A stretch of DNA of 64,000 nucleotides from Acidimicrobiia bacterium (GTDB lineage: Bacteria; Actinomycetota; Acidimicrobiia; Acidimicrobiales; SKKL01), in the NCBI GenBank assembly GCA_041676705.1, contig JBAYRL010000008.1, forward strand, positions 1 to 64,000, read 5' to 3'. Of the stretch, positions 53,488 to 62,742 are shown in pieces (position 1 is the stretch's first letter; every line of letters begins with the position of its first letter). The position numbers and the translations under genes are program-made. Below the pieces are notes generated by a model. The model worked only from the letters and a program-made list of their open reading frames with translations, was not told the DNA's origin and searched no databases.

Positions 53488-54906
53488 TTAGAGCTGCATT
53501 GCTTTAGTCTCTAGGAACTCTTCGAAGCCGAAGGTGCCAAGTTCGCGTCCGTTTCCAGACTTACGATAACCGCCAAAAGGCGCAACAGCGTTAAAACCAC
53601 CGCCGTTAATTTCCACCTGACCAGTGCGCATGCGACGAGCTACGGCCTTAGCGCGCTCGGCGTCACCCGACCAAACAGCACCAGAGAGGCCGTAGTCAGA
53701 ATCGTTGGCAATGCGCACCGCGTCGTCTTCATCTTCGTAACCGATAATAGAAAGAACCGGGCCAAAGATCTCTTCTTGAGCAATGGTCATGTCGTTGCTC
53801 ACGTTGGCAAAAACGGTGGGCTGCACAAAGAAACCCTTTTCGAAACCTTCGGGCTGCTCAACTCCGCCAGCCACCAAGGTGGCACCTTCGTCGATGCCTT
53901 TGCGGATGTAGTCACGAACTCGTTCTTGCTGGGCCTTCGAAACTAGCGGACCCAACATGGCAGCTTCCGAGTCGCCAGTGCCGAGCGGGAAACCAGGTAG
54001 TGCAGCCGTAACAATTTCTACGACTTCGTCCATGCGATCTTTGGGTACCAGCATGCGGGTTTGGGCAGAACAGGTTTGACCCGAGTTCAAATAGCAAGCA
54101 AATACGCCCTTTGGTACCGCGGTCGCGAAATCGGCGTCGTCGAGAATAATGTTGGCCGACTTACCGCCCAACTCAAGCGCCACACGCTTCACGGTCTCTG
54201 CAGCCACCTGCTGCACCCGGGTACCGGCCCTGGTCGAACCGGTGAATGAGACCATATCGATATCGGGATGGGCAGCAATAGCTTCACCAACGACTGGCCC
54301 GGTGCCTGAAACCAGGTTGAAAACGCCGGCTGGCAAGCCAATATCTTCCACAATCTGAGCGAGCATAAAAGCATTCAGCGGTGCCACTTCACTGGGCTTT
54401 AGTACCACCGTGCAACCAGCGGCCAGAGCCGGGGCCACCTTGGCCATGATTTGGTGCAACGGGTAGTTCCATGGGGTGATACAACCCACCACTCCAATTG
54501 GTTCGCGCACGATTAGTGAGTTGCCGACTTCTTGTTCCCACTCGAAATTCTTGGCGGTTTCAAGGACGGAAGCGGTGGTGCCCATGGGCAGACCGACTTG
54601 AATCATTTTCGAGAAGTTGATGGGCATACCCACTTCACCCGACACCACACCCGCGATGTCATCCATGCGAGCACCAAGTTCTTCCGAGAGGCGCTGCACA
54701 TACTTGAGGCGCTCGTCGAGGGGCTGCGCCGCCCACGATTCGAAAGCAGCTTTGGCGGCTTTGGCAGCTCGATCGACATCGGCAGCGGTGCCTTCGGGGA
54801 TGGACCCCATAACTTCTTCAGTATTGGCGTTAATTACTTCGATGACCCCGGTGCCCTCCGAGGGCACCCATGATCCATCGATAAAAATTTTGTTGTATTC
54901 GTGCAA
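53488..54906 (-). CDS. Aldehyde dehydrogenase family protein
   Basis: 472 residues. NAD-site TPWNYPLHQIMAKVAPALAAGCTVVLKPSE, FTGSTRAG, general base E in ALELGGKSANI and catalytic cysteine in NSGQTCSAQTRML; all present. The start is TTG 54906, giving MHEYNKIFIDGSWVPSEG, the normal N-terminus; no better start is seen. Substrate not deducible. An isolated transcription unit with a terminator. The 253-base interval to icd (54907-55159) holds both promoters and no gene. Confidence 0.9.
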   Translation of the reverse strand: MHEYNKIFIDGSWVPSEGTGVIEVINANTEEVMGSIPEGTAADVDRAAKAAKAAFESWAAQPLDERLKYVQRLSEELGARMDDIAGVVSGEVGMPINFSKMIQVGLPMGTTASVLETAKNFEWEQEVGNSLIVREPIGVVGCITPWNYPLHQIMAKVAPALAAGCTVVLKPSEVAPLNAFMLAQIVEDIGLPAGVFNLVSGTGPVVGEAIAAHPDIDMVSFTGSTRAGTRVQQVAAETVKRVALELGGKSANIILDDADFATAVPKGVFACYLNSGQTCSAQTRMLVPKDRMDEVVEIVTAALPGFPLGTGDSEAAMLGPLVSKAQQERVRDYIRKGIDEGATLVAGGVEQPEGFEKGFFVQPTVFANVSNDMTIAQEEIFGPVLSIIGYEDEDDAVRIANDSDYGLSGAVWSGDAERAKAVARRMRTGQVEINGGGFNAVAPFGGYRKSGNGRELGTFGFEEFLETKAMQL

Positions 54907-55159
54907 GACAGTTGCCCCTTGGCTGTGACGGATGTCAATGAATCTCTACGGTAGCGCTTTTTGGTCAAAAGGCACATCTCTTATACGGCGTATGAAGAGT
55001 GTGCCGATAGGCCCTTCTTTGGCGTCAGCTATCCCACTTGTCTCTTACTTGTCCTATTGTTGTGCTGTATAGGTTGTGGAGTTCCACGGCCATTTAGATG
55101 TTGGCTCATCCATAAATCACCGATAACTCATCGTTTAATCACCCACAGCGAGGTACAAG

Positions 55160-56374
55160 ATGGCGAAAATTAAGGTTGTTAATCCGGTCGTAGAGCTCGA
55201 TGGCGACGAGATGACTCGAATCATTTGGCAAATGATTCGCGAGCGATTCATTCTCCCCTATCTCGACATCGATCTTAAGTATTTCGACCTGGGTGTTGAA
55301 GAGCGCGACCGCACCGACGACCAGATCACTATCGATTCTGCCAACGCCATTAAGCAATATGGTGTGGGCGTTAAATGCGCCACCATTACCCCCGACGAAG
55401 CCCGTGTGGAAGAGTTCGGGTTGAAGCAGATGTGGAAGTCGCCGAACGGAACCATCCGAAACATCCTGGGCGGAGTGGTCTTTCGTGAGCCGATCATCAT
55501 CTCAAACATTCCCCGCTACGTGCCCGGCTGGACCAAACCCATTGTGATCGGCCGTCACGCCTTCGGTGACCAATACCGCGCCACCGACTTTAAGGTTCCA
55601 GGCGCTGGAACCTTAACCATGACTTTCACCCCGGCCGATGGCTCGGCACCCATTGAACACGAAGTTTTCCAGTTCCCCGAAGCTGGCGTGGCCATGGGTA
55701 TGTACAACCTCGACGCCTCAATTAGAGACTTCGCCCGGGCCTCATTCCGTTACGGATTGAACCGCAATTACCCGGTTTATATGTCGACTAAGAACACCAT
55801 CTTGAAGGCCTACGATGGTCGTTTCAAAGACCTCTTCCAGGAAGTGTTCGAAGCCGAGTTCGCCGATGAGTTTAAAGCTGCCGGGCTGACCTATGAGCAC
55901 CGCCTAATCGACGACATGGTGGCGGCTTCCATGAAATGGGAAGGCGGGTATGTGTGGGCCTGCAAGAACTACGATGGCGATGTTCAAAGCGACACCGTGG
56001 CCCAAGGCTTTGGTTCTCTAGGGCTTATGACCTCAGTACTAATTACCCCCGATGGCCAAACAGTGGAAGCCGAAGCGGCCCACGGCACGGTCACTCGCCA
56101 CTACCGCGAGCACCAAAAGGGTAACCCCACCTCAACCAACCCCATCGCCTCTATTTTCGCATGGACCCAAGGTTTGGCCCATCGCGGCAAGCTCGACAAC
56201 ACCCCCGAGGTCACCGAGTTCGCCAAGACTTTGGAGCGAGTAATTATTGAGACCGTGGAAGCGGGCAAGATGACCAAAGACTTGGCCTTGCTGGTGGGTG
56301 ATGACCAAGAGTGGCTCACCACGGAAGCCTTTATGGACGCCATCGACAACGCTTTGCAAGCTGCAATGGCTTAA
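55160..56374 (+). CDS. icd: NADP-dependent isocitrate dehydrogenase (eukaryotic-like dimeric type)
   Basis: 404 residues. VELDGDEMTRIIW at the N-terminus, SPNGTIRNILGGVVFREPII (substrate serine in the S-x-N-x-x-x-R motif), KPIVIGRHAFGDQYRATDF and EAAHGTVTRHYREHQKG. This is the IDH1/IDH2-like homodimeric class that uses NADP, found in many actinobacteria alongside or instead of the monomeric form. Oxidatively decarboxylates isocitrate to 2-oxoglutarate. GCGAGG lies before the ATG, and a hairpin follows at 56402. Confidence 0.95.
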   Translation: MAKIKVVNPVVELDGDEMTRIIWQMIRERFILPYLDIDLKYFDLGVEERDRTDDQITIDSANAIKQYGVGVKCATITPDEARVEEFGLKQMWKSPNGTIRNILGGVVFREPIIISNIPRYVPGWTKPIVIGRHAFGDQYRATDFKVPGAGTLTMTFTPADGSAPIEHEVFQFPEAGVAMGMYNLDASIRDFARASFRYGLNRNYPVYMSTKNTILKAYDGRFKDLFQEVFEAEFADEFKAAGLTYEHRLIDDMVAASMKWEGGYVWACKNYDGDVQSDTVAQGFGSLGLMTSVLITPDGQTVEAEAAHGTVTRHYREHQKGNPTSTNPIASIFAWTQGLAHRGKLDNTPEVTEFAKTLERVIIETVEAGKMTKDLALLVGDDQEWLTTEAFMDAIDNALQAAMA

Positions 56375-56401
56375 CGCCGGGGCCTAAGAGGGCAAATGCT
56401 G

Positions 56402-56440
56402 GCCGCTGCCGTCGATGATGGCAGCGGCTTTGCTATTTCT
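56402..56440 (+). terminator. Terminator after icd
   Basis: GCCGCTGCC (56402-56410) pairs with GGCAGCGGC (56420-56428) across a nine-base loop and is followed by TTTGCTATTTCTT. It lies 27 bases beyond the icd stop. Confidence 0.6.
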
Positions 56441-56522
56441 TAGCTAAGTCCGAGCTGTCTTTTGGCTTAGGTGTTGGGTACGTACCGGAGATTGGCCCTG
56501 TTCCACGGGCACTAAGCCGAGG

Positions 56523-57392
56523 TCAGGTCTGGGCTTTGGGTCCTAAGCCAAGGTTGGCGGCAATCGCCAAGGTGGCTTCGGGTCGATTCAAGGTGTAAAA
56601 GTGCAAGCCAGGAACGTCTTCGGCGATCAGTGCTTCGCACATCTCTGAAGCAATCTCCACGCCTTCCGCCTTAATTGAGGCCGGGTCATCGGCATACTTC
56701 TCTAGCCGCGCCACCATTTCTTTAGGCATAGCGGCACCTGACAATTCGGCGAATCGTTTGATCTGGTTGAAATTGGTGACTGGCATAATGCCTGCTGCCA
56801 CTGGCCGTTCACAGCCGAGCGCCGCCAGAGCGTCACGCATATCTAGGTAGTCTTCCACTCGGAAGAAAAACTGGGTGACGCCGAAATGGGCGGCGTTCAG
56901 TTTGTCCGCCAAATGGATGCGATCACTTTGCAGATTGGGCGAACGGGGGTGGCCCTCAGGATGGGCGGCTACCCCAATGGAATATTCACCGTGTTCATGA
57001 AGTAGCTCTACCAGTTCACTGGCGTGGGTGAACTCACGTGGCGGAACGGTGCCGTCAGTCGGCTCGTCACCCGACAGGGCCAAGATATTGCGAATACCGG
57101 CATCGTCGTATTCCCCGATCAGCGAAACGATTTCGGCTCTGGTGTGGGGAACGCATGTTAGATGAGCCATAGAGAGAATCTGATGGTTCTTCTCAAGGCC
57201 AATCACCATGTCGCGGGTTAGGTCGCGGGTCGAGCCCCCAGCACCATATGTAACCGACACAAACGAGGGTTGCAGCGGTTTCAGCGCATCGATCGTTTTC
57301 TTGAATTGCGCGCTGGCTTCAGCAGTCTTTGGCGGAAAGAACTCAAAGGAGATGGTGCGCCCAGCGGCTAGGAGTTCGTGGATGAGTGCCAT
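56523..57392 (-). CDS. metF: 5,10-methylenetetrahydrofolate reductase
   Basis: 289 residues. ISFEFFPPKT at the N-terminus, FVSVTYGAGGSTRD, LTCVPHTRAEI, LALSGDEPTDG and HFGVTQFFFRVEDY are the classic MetF motifs for FAD and folate binding. It reduces methylene-THF to methyl-THF for methionine synthesis. No methionine genes adjoin; folD 1.5 kb away supplies the same folate pool. Confidence 0.95.
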   Translation of the reverse strand: MALIHELLAAGRTISFEFFPPKTAEASAQFKKTIDALKPLQPSFVSVTYGAGGSTRDLTRDMVIGLEKNHQILSMAHLTCVPHTRAEIVSLIGEYDDAGIRNILALSGDEPTDGTVPPREFTHASELVELLHEHGEYSIGVAAHPEGHPRSPNLQSDRIHLADKLNAAHFGVTQFFFRVEDYLDMRDALAALGCERPVAAGIMPVTNFNQIKRFAELSGAAMPKEMVARLEKYADDPASIKAEGVEIASEMCEALIAEDVPGLHFYTLNRPEATLAIAANLGLGPKAQT

Positions 57393-57443
57393 GCCACAAG
57401 GCTAGATGGTCGGCGCACGGTTACGACTATTGGCTTCGAACGC

Positions 57444-58292
57444 CTACCTCAAGACTGCTTGAAGTTGACGTACCACCAACGGAACTTGAACGTTGGCCGT
57501 GAGGTTCGGACTTAGCGCTATTTCGCCACCGCCGTTGAGGCGATAGGAAGGGGCGATGCTGACCGTTGCCGAAACTTCGAAAGTACCATCGGGGCTCTCT
57601 TTACTAGTCGATCGACGTTCAAAGTTGTGTTGCACCGGAGATTCACTTGGGTAGGCCAAACCTAGGTCGCCACGCCAAGGGGTGGTGCCGTCACCAAAGT
57701 CCCACTCCACGTCAATTAGCTGCAATGACACGTCTACGGTGGCTCCGAAGGGTGCCGATACTGACGTGAAGATCGGTGCACCGTTCCAACCGTCAACCCA
57801 GAACCAACTGGGAATACCCGTAATGCTGTAACCCGCTGGGTTGACCTCGATATTCAAGGTAGGAGCTAGCACTTCGCGGACGTAGCGATCGGCTTCAGCC
57901 CAGGCGATTGAATCATAGTCAACAAGGTCTTGGGGCGAGACCCAAAATGCATCAACGGTGGCTGTGCCGCACAGCAACCAGTAGGGAATAGCATCGGGTG
58001 ACGTGGGCTCTCCGATGGCGTCTAGGGCTTCGAACCAGGTGGGAATCTCGACCAAGGTGAACTCGCACTCGGAGTAGGTCGGGTTCGAAGATGCCCCCGG
58101 CGTTCCCACCGGACGAAGGACGCCGTTCGAATCAAGAATTATCTCGACTCGGACGGTCGTACCGTTTGAAGAAACGTTCGATTCTTCCTGATTATTGCTA
58201 AAGTCTGCACTCGCGATCTCAGGGGAAGTCGCAATGGCAAGCAAGATGACTATTAAGGAAGTTGTTCGACGTAAAAATCGTAAACGACCCAC
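57444..58292 (-). CDS. Secreted protein with a PKD-like motif
   Basis: 282 residues with a signal peptide (SLIVILLAIATSPEIASA, cleavage about residue 29). The mature part has VEWDFGDGTTPW, the PKD-domain signature, in the C-terminal half, and two cysteines (SECEFT, LLCGTA) that may pair. The rest is unrecognised. Its start lies 40 bases inside the upstream lipoprotein gene, so the two are co-expressed. Probably an extracellular binding or structural protein. Confidence 0.6.
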   Translation of the reverse strand: MGRLRFLRRTTSLIVILLAIATSPEIASADFSNNQEESNVSSNGTTVRVEIILDSNGVLRPVGTPGASSNPTYSECEFTLVEIPTWFEALDAIGEPTSPDAIPYWLLCGTATVDAFWVSPQDLVDYDSIAWAEADRYVREVLAPTLNIEVNPAGYSITGIPSWFWVDGWNGAPIFTSVSAPFGATVDVSLQLIDVEWDFGDGTTPWRGDLGLAYPSESPVQHNFERRSTSKESPDGTFEVSATVSIAPSYRLNGGGEIALSPNLTANVQVPLVVRQLQAVLR

Positions 58293-58870
58293 TGATCTCC
58301 TCGCTTATACAACCAATACACCCAAGGGACATCAACGTTTTCTTCAATGTCTAGAATGGTTGAGTCACTCGCACGTAACGTCACAAATTTGCTTCGCTGG
58401 AGATCTGCAACAACGGCTTCATCCATCTCGACCAGAAGAATCTCGTGCCTGTGTGATACATCAATCCGATATCTCTCGCCTCGATCAACAAGCTCTGCAA
58501 GCTCACTAAGCCGAGTCGAAAGGCCGCCGTCGACCAGAACTAAGGGCAGATAACGGTCATCCCCACGCGCAAAGGCATCCAAGACAACATCCCAATAGAA
58601 CAAGTATGCGGCTTCGACTTGTTCTTCGGGCGTTAGAGCCGGATCAGCATAGAGAGGCTCGAAGTGCTGCTCGGGCATTGTGGATGGAGTAGCAACGCTA
58701 GTCGACGTAGTGCTCTCGCTCACCGTTGGCGTTGACGACGTTGAAGTCTCGGTATCAACACTGGCACGTGGCGGGGTCGCGCTCTTGCTTCCACCACCGC
58801 ACCCACTGACAGCCAACGCCAAAGCAGCCGCTAACCAAATCCATCGCTTAGCAAAGGCCGCCATTTTCAT
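58253..58870 (-). CDS. Lipoprotein with Thr/Ser-rich linker
   Basis: 205 residues. Lipoprotein signal with lipobox (ALALAVSGCGGG), a Thr/Ser-rich linker (about 30-65; STSSTPTVSESTTSTSVA) and a compact domain (about 75-205; LTPEEQVEAAYLFYWDVVLDAF ... WVYWLYKRGDQWVVYDFYVEQLP) resembling small NTF2-like folds. Overlaps the downstream secreted-protein gene by 40 bases. Function unknown; surface-exposed. Confidence 0.65.
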   Translation of the reverse strand: MKMAAFAKRWIWLAAALALAVSGCGGGSKSATPPRASVDTETSTSSTPTVSESTTSTSVATPSTMPEQHFEPLYADPALTPEEQVEAAYLFYWDVVLDAFARGDDRYLPLVLVDGGLSTRLSELAELVDRGERYRIDVSHRHEILLVEMDEAVVADLQRSKFVTLRASDSTILDIEENVDVPWVYWLYKRGDQWVVYDFYVEQLP

Positions 58871-58928
58871 ACCGAGACCTTAAACCACCGCCGGGAACGT
58901 TTCAAGGGCTGTAAAACTACATGAAATA

Positions 58929-59786
58929 CTAGTTGGCGCGCTCTTCGGCTGCCGCCACACAATTAGCTAACAACATGGCCCTGGTCATCGGCCCCACCCC
59001 ACCCAGGCGCGGTGAGAGCCAGCCAGCCACTTCGGCTACCTCATCAGCTACATCCGAGAGCAGCTTCTTCCCCGAAAACGAAACCCCGGCAGCGACCACC
59101 GCAGCGCCGGGCTTCACCATTTCAGGGGTAATCAGACCCGGAAACCCAGCCGCCGCCACTAGCACGTCAGCTTGGCGGGTGTACTCGCTAATGTCGGCCA
59201 CTCCTGTATGCACTACGGTCACCGCAGCATTCAAGCCCGGCTCTTTCAAGGTGAGTAGTGCCGCCAAAGGACGACCAATAGTTAAACCACGGCCCACCAC
59301 CACCACATGCTTGCCCGCTAAATCAATATTGTAAGCCGCCAAAAGTTCTACAATGCCCACCGGTGTACATGGGCGCGGACCCTTGGTGCCCATAACCAAC
59401 TTTCCAAGATTTACTGGATGCAGCCCGTCAACATCCTTGGCTGGTTCCATCTTCAAAATAGCGGCTTCAAAATCAAGCCCAGCCGGGAACGGATACTGCA
59501 TTAGGTAGGCATCAACCTCGGGGTTGTGGTTGAATTCGGCCACCGCGGACTCGACTTCGGCCTGGGAAGCAGTGGCGGGAAGATGGGTGTGGAATGAAGC
59601 GATACCCACCGCCTCACAATCACGGTGTTTCATGGCTACATAATTGGCACTCGGACCGTCATCGCCAACCAAAATGGTACCCAAACCCGGGGTCACACCC
59701 TTGGCCTTAAGTTCGGCCACACGCTCAACCAGCTCGGAACGAATTCGCGTTGCGACGGCTTCCCCATCAAGTATTTCTGCAGTCAT
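58929..59786 (-). CDS. folD: Bifunctional methylenetetrahydrofolate dehydrogenase/cyclohydrolase
   Basis: 285 residues. SANYVAMKHRDCEAVGI holds the catalytic lysine in Y-x-x-x-K. QYPFPAGLD, DVDGLHPVNLGKL, CTPVGIVELL and GRGLTIGRPLAALL (NADP site) are family hallmarks. Interconverts methylene- and formyl-THF, feeding the formyl-THF used by PurN and PurH, whose genes lie just upstream on the same strand. Confidence 0.95.
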   Translation of the reverse strand: MTAEILDGEAVATRIRSELVERVAELKAKGVTPGLGTILVGDDGPSANYVAMKHRDCEAVGIASFHTHLPATASQAEVESAVAEFNHNPEVDAYLMQYPFPAGLDFEAAILKMEPAKDVDGLHPVNLGKLVMGTKGPRPCTPVGIVELLAAYNIDLAGKHVVVVGRGLTIGRPLAALLTLKEPGLNAAVTVVHTGVADISEYTRQADVLVAAAGFPGLITPEMVKPGAAVVAAGVSFSGKKLLSDVADEVAEVAGWLSPRLGGVGPMTRAMLLANCVAAAEERAN

Positions 59787-59921
59787 AAACCTAGTCTCGC
59801 TTCATATTTTTGTGGGCTATCCAATCATCCGCTGCTTGGCGATGATTTCGCTACTTAGCGATCATTCCGCTGCAAAGCAATCGTTTGGCTGCCCGACAAT
59901 CGCCTCGCCGAAAACCAGTAA

Positions 59922-61460
59922 CTAGTGAAGAAATTGGCGCTCGCCAGTAAAGACCATGGCCAAACCAAGCTCATTCGCTCGGGCGATCACATCATCGTCA
60001 TGCATGGCGCCACCGGGTTGAATGACCACGGCCGAGCCAGCAGCTGAAGGGGCGTCCATTCCATCGGGGAATGGATAAAAAGCATCACTAGCACAAGCGC
60101 CACCAGCGGCGCGTCCGGCGGCTTTCGACACCGCCAGCTCACCCGACTCGACCCGGTTTTGTTGACCGGCACCTATTCCCCACGCCACGCCGTCTTTCAC
60201 CAGCACAATGGCATTCGAAGTGACATGACCCACCAAGCGCCAAGCCAACTCTGCATCAGCCCACTGCGAATCATTGGGTTCCGCCGTCGTTACCACCTCC
60301 CACGCTGAACGGGGACTCGCAAAATGAGCCGCATCTTGTACCAACCATCCACCCGAAATTTGCCGTAATGCCAAAGCATTTTTGGTGGGGGCTGGGGCGC
60401 TCAGCAAGCGGGTGTTCTTACGCTTCTTGACCAAAGCCTCGATAACACCTTCCTCATAACCCGGCGCAATAACAACATCAGCTTGAGCGGCCGCCACCAT
60501 GGCTTCCACGGTTTGTTGGTCAACCACCCGATTTAACGCCACAATGCCACCAAAGGCCGAGCGTGGGTCGCAATCGAAGGCTTTGGCATAAGCATCAGCC
60601 AGAGTGTCAGAAACAGCCACGCCACAAGGGTTGGCGTGTTTGATGATGGCCACCGTCGGTCGGGCGGAAAGGTCATGTACCAGTTCCCAAGCGGCGGCCG
60701 CATCGTAGAGGTTCAGGTAGGAAAGTGGCAGCCCACCGTGTTGCACAACCTCATCCCACCAGCTGGTTTCACCAATGTTGCGATAACGAGCACCAACCTG
60801 GTGAGGGTTTTCTCCGTATCGAAGCGAAGCAACCTTCTCTAACGCCAAATGCAGGGTCGAGGGCAAAGAAGGCGGATCGCCGGCATCGGCACTAAGTTCA
60901 CTTTGGTCTTCATCGAACCAGCTCACAATGGCCGCGTCGTAGGCGGCAGTGTGAGCAAAAGCGTCGCGAGCCAAGCGGCGACGAGTGGCCGAAGACAAGG
61001 CCCCCGAGTCGCGCAATTCGGCCAGTACAATGCCATAATCCTGTGGGTTTACAACCACGCCCACATGGGCGTGGTTCTTGGCAGCCGCACGCACCATAGC
61101 AGGCCCGCCAATATCGATTAAGGCGATGGAAGGGTCAGAGCGAAACGGGTAAAGGTTTGAAACCAACAACCCAAAAGGCGCTATGTCATTCGCTTCCAAG
61201 TCGGCCACATGGGTGGGCTCATCCAGGTCGGCCAACAGCCCACCGTGAATTTTCGGGTGCAAGGTTTTCACCCGGTCGGAAAGCATCTCGGGGAAACCGG
61301 TAACATCTTCCACCGTAGTTACCACAATGCCAGCGTCATCAAGTGCCATGGCGGTACCACCACTCGATACGATCTCCCACCCAAGCTGCACCAAGCCACG
61401 GGCTAGATCAACCACCCCGGTCTTGTCATAAACAGAGATAAGCGCCCTTTTTGCCGTCAT
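59922..61460 (-). CDS. purH: Bifunctional AICAR transformylase/IMP cyclohydrolase
   Basis: 512 residues. The N-terminal MGS-like IMP cyclohydrolase domain (ALISVYDKTGVVDLARGL, SSGGTA, VKTLHPKIHGGLL) is followed by the transformylase domain (LRYGENPHQ, IIKHANPCGVA, DPRSAFGGI, DAFYPFPDGMD). Full length. Performs the last two steps of IMP synthesis. Overlaps purN by four bases (ATGA). Confidence 0.95.
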   Translation of the reverse strand: MTAKRALISVYDKTGVVDLARGLVQLGWEIVSSGGTAMALDDAGIVVTTVEDVTGFPEMLSDRVKTLHPKIHGGLLADLDEPTHVADLEANDIAPFGLLVSNLYPFRSDPSIALIDIGGPAMVRAAAKNHAHVGVVVNPQDYGIVLAELRDSGALSSATRRRLARDAFAHTAAYDAAIVSWFDEDQSELSADAGDPPSLPSTLHLALEKVASLRYGENPHQVGARYRNIGETSWWDEVVQHGGLPLSYLNLYDAAAAWELVHDLSARPTVAIIKHANPCGVAVSDTLADAYAKAFDCDPRSAFGGIVALNRVVDQQTVEAMVAAAQADVVIAPGYEEGVIEALVKKRKNTRLLSAPAPTKNALALRQISGGWLVQDAAHFASPRSAWEVVTTAEPNDSQWADAELAWRLVGHVTSNAIVLVKDGVAWGIGAGQQNRVESGELAVSKAAGRAAGGACASDAFYPFPDGMDAPSAAGSAVVIQPGGAMHDDDVIARANELGLAMVFTGERQFLH

Positions 61461-62035
61461 TCAACGGTTCCTTCCATAAAGCGACGAATAGTGGCGGGAT
61501 AAAGCCGCCGTTCAACTTCTTTGATTCGTTCGTGGAGTGATTCTTCGGTGTCGTCGGGCGTCACGATGACCGCCTCTTGGGCCAGAATCGGCCCTTCGTC
61601 CATTTCAGCTGTAGCAATATGAACTGTACAACCGGTGACCTTCACACCTCGGGCCAAAGCCTCTCGCACGGCGTGCCAACCCTTAAAGGCAGGCAAAAGC
61701 GCTGGATGAGTGTTCAGCAACCGGCCCGGGAAAGCCGCCGCCGCGCCGGGAATTACAGTGCCGAAACCGGCCATCACCACTAGCTCAATGTCAGCTTCTC
61801 GAAGTTTGGCCACCACCTCTTCGGTGTAGGCGTGACGGTCGAAAGTAGGACCAAAATCTACCCTTTCCACCAACGCTACGGGCACTGAAGCTCGTTCAGC
61901 GACCTCGATAGCACGGCATGGACGGTCAACTACCACCAGTTCAACAGGTATATCGTCGGCCAAAATCGCTTCAAGCAGAGTTCCACTACCTGAAGCCAAC
62001 ACTCCAATTCGCACGTTATGTGACGCTAGCAGCAA
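61457..62035 (-). CDS. purN: Phosphoribosylglycinamide formyltransferase
   Basis: 192 residues. RIGVLASGSGTLLEAI, VMAGFGTVIP, LLNTHPALLPAFKG (catalytic Asn and His) and HIATAEMDEGPILAQ (catalytic Asp) are present; canonical N-I-H-P reads N-T-H-P. Formylates GAR using formyl-THF in purine synthesis. Coupled to purH downstream. Confidence 0.95.
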   Translation of the reverse strand: MLLASHNVRIGVLASGSGTLLEAILADDIPVELVVVDRPCRAIEVAERASVPVALVERVDFGPTFDRHAYTEEVVAKLREADIELVVMAGFGTVIPGAAAAFPGRLLNTHPALLPAFKGWHAVREALARGVKVTGCTVHIATAEMDEGPILAQEAVIVTPDDTEESLHERIKEVERRLYPATIRRFMEGTVE

Positions 62036-62136
62036 CCAAGGCCCACAGTTTTATTACCAAGTTCCTACTCAGGCCTGCCGCTATCGTCTAGCGTGGACAT
62101 GACACATCGCGACAACTCGTATCTCTGGAGGTAGGG

Positions 62137-62583
62137 GTGGACCTAAATAAGCTCGGCATGGGCGAGAAGATAAGCGGCGGGGCCGGCATTTTGTTGATCC
62201 TCGGTATTCTCATTCTGCCGTGGCACCACATTTCGTTCGGACCGTTCGGTTCAGCGAACATCAAAGCCATGAGCTCTCCAAACGCTATCTGGGGCATCTT
62301 GGCATTCATCTTGGCCTTGGCCGTAGTGGGTACTTTGCTGGCAGAGAAACTGGCCAATGTCGAACTGCCTGAAATCCCTGTTTCTTGGGTTGATGCTCGC
62401 TTCTACGGTGGCATTGCAGTGCTCGCCCTTTTGCTTCTGAAGCTCGTTGTTGAAACCAGCGCCCTAGGTTTTGGTGCTTGGGTGAACATCATCCTGGCCG
62501 CGGGCCTGGCTTACGGGGGCTTCGCCGCTAAGCAAGAAAGTGGCTCGAGCGGACGTTCCGCCACTCCACCTAGCCCCTTCTGA
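62137..62583 (+). CDS. Four-helix membrane protein of unknown function
   Basis: 148 residues from GTG 62137 with GGAGG (62127-62131). Four membrane helices (about 13-30, 49-67, 86-103, 108-128) with short loops and a Ser/Gly/Pro-rich tail. The first helix is followed by LPWHHISFG. No known family. Convergent with sucD across a strong terminator. Confidence 0.65.
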   Translation: MDLNKLGMGEKISGGAGILLILGILILPWHHISFGPFGSANIKAMSSPNAIWGILAFILALAVVGTLLAEKLANVELPEIPVSWVDARFYGGIAVLALLLLKLVVETSALGFGAWVNIILAAGLAYGGFAAKQESGSSGRSATPPSPF

Positions 62584-62678
62584 GAATCCCTTTCAAGAAG
62601 GTCCGTTTAGAACGAACGGGCACCTGCACTCCAACCGCTCAAGCGGCAGCACACGAGGAAGCTACAACATAAAACTAC

Positions 62679-62722
62679 AAAGGGCCTGGATTTCTCCCCA
62701 ATGAGAGGAATCCAGGCCCTTT
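62679..62722. terminator. Bidirectional terminator between the membrane protein gene and sucD
   Basis: AAAGGGCCTGGATT (62679-62692) pairs perfectly with AATCCAGGCCCTTT (62709-62722). Further weak pairing TCTC/GAGA lies near the loop. A and T runs flank both sides, so it serves both converging genes. Confidence 0.85.
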
Positions 62723-62742
62723 GGCTTTTCGCTCTCCAGCGA

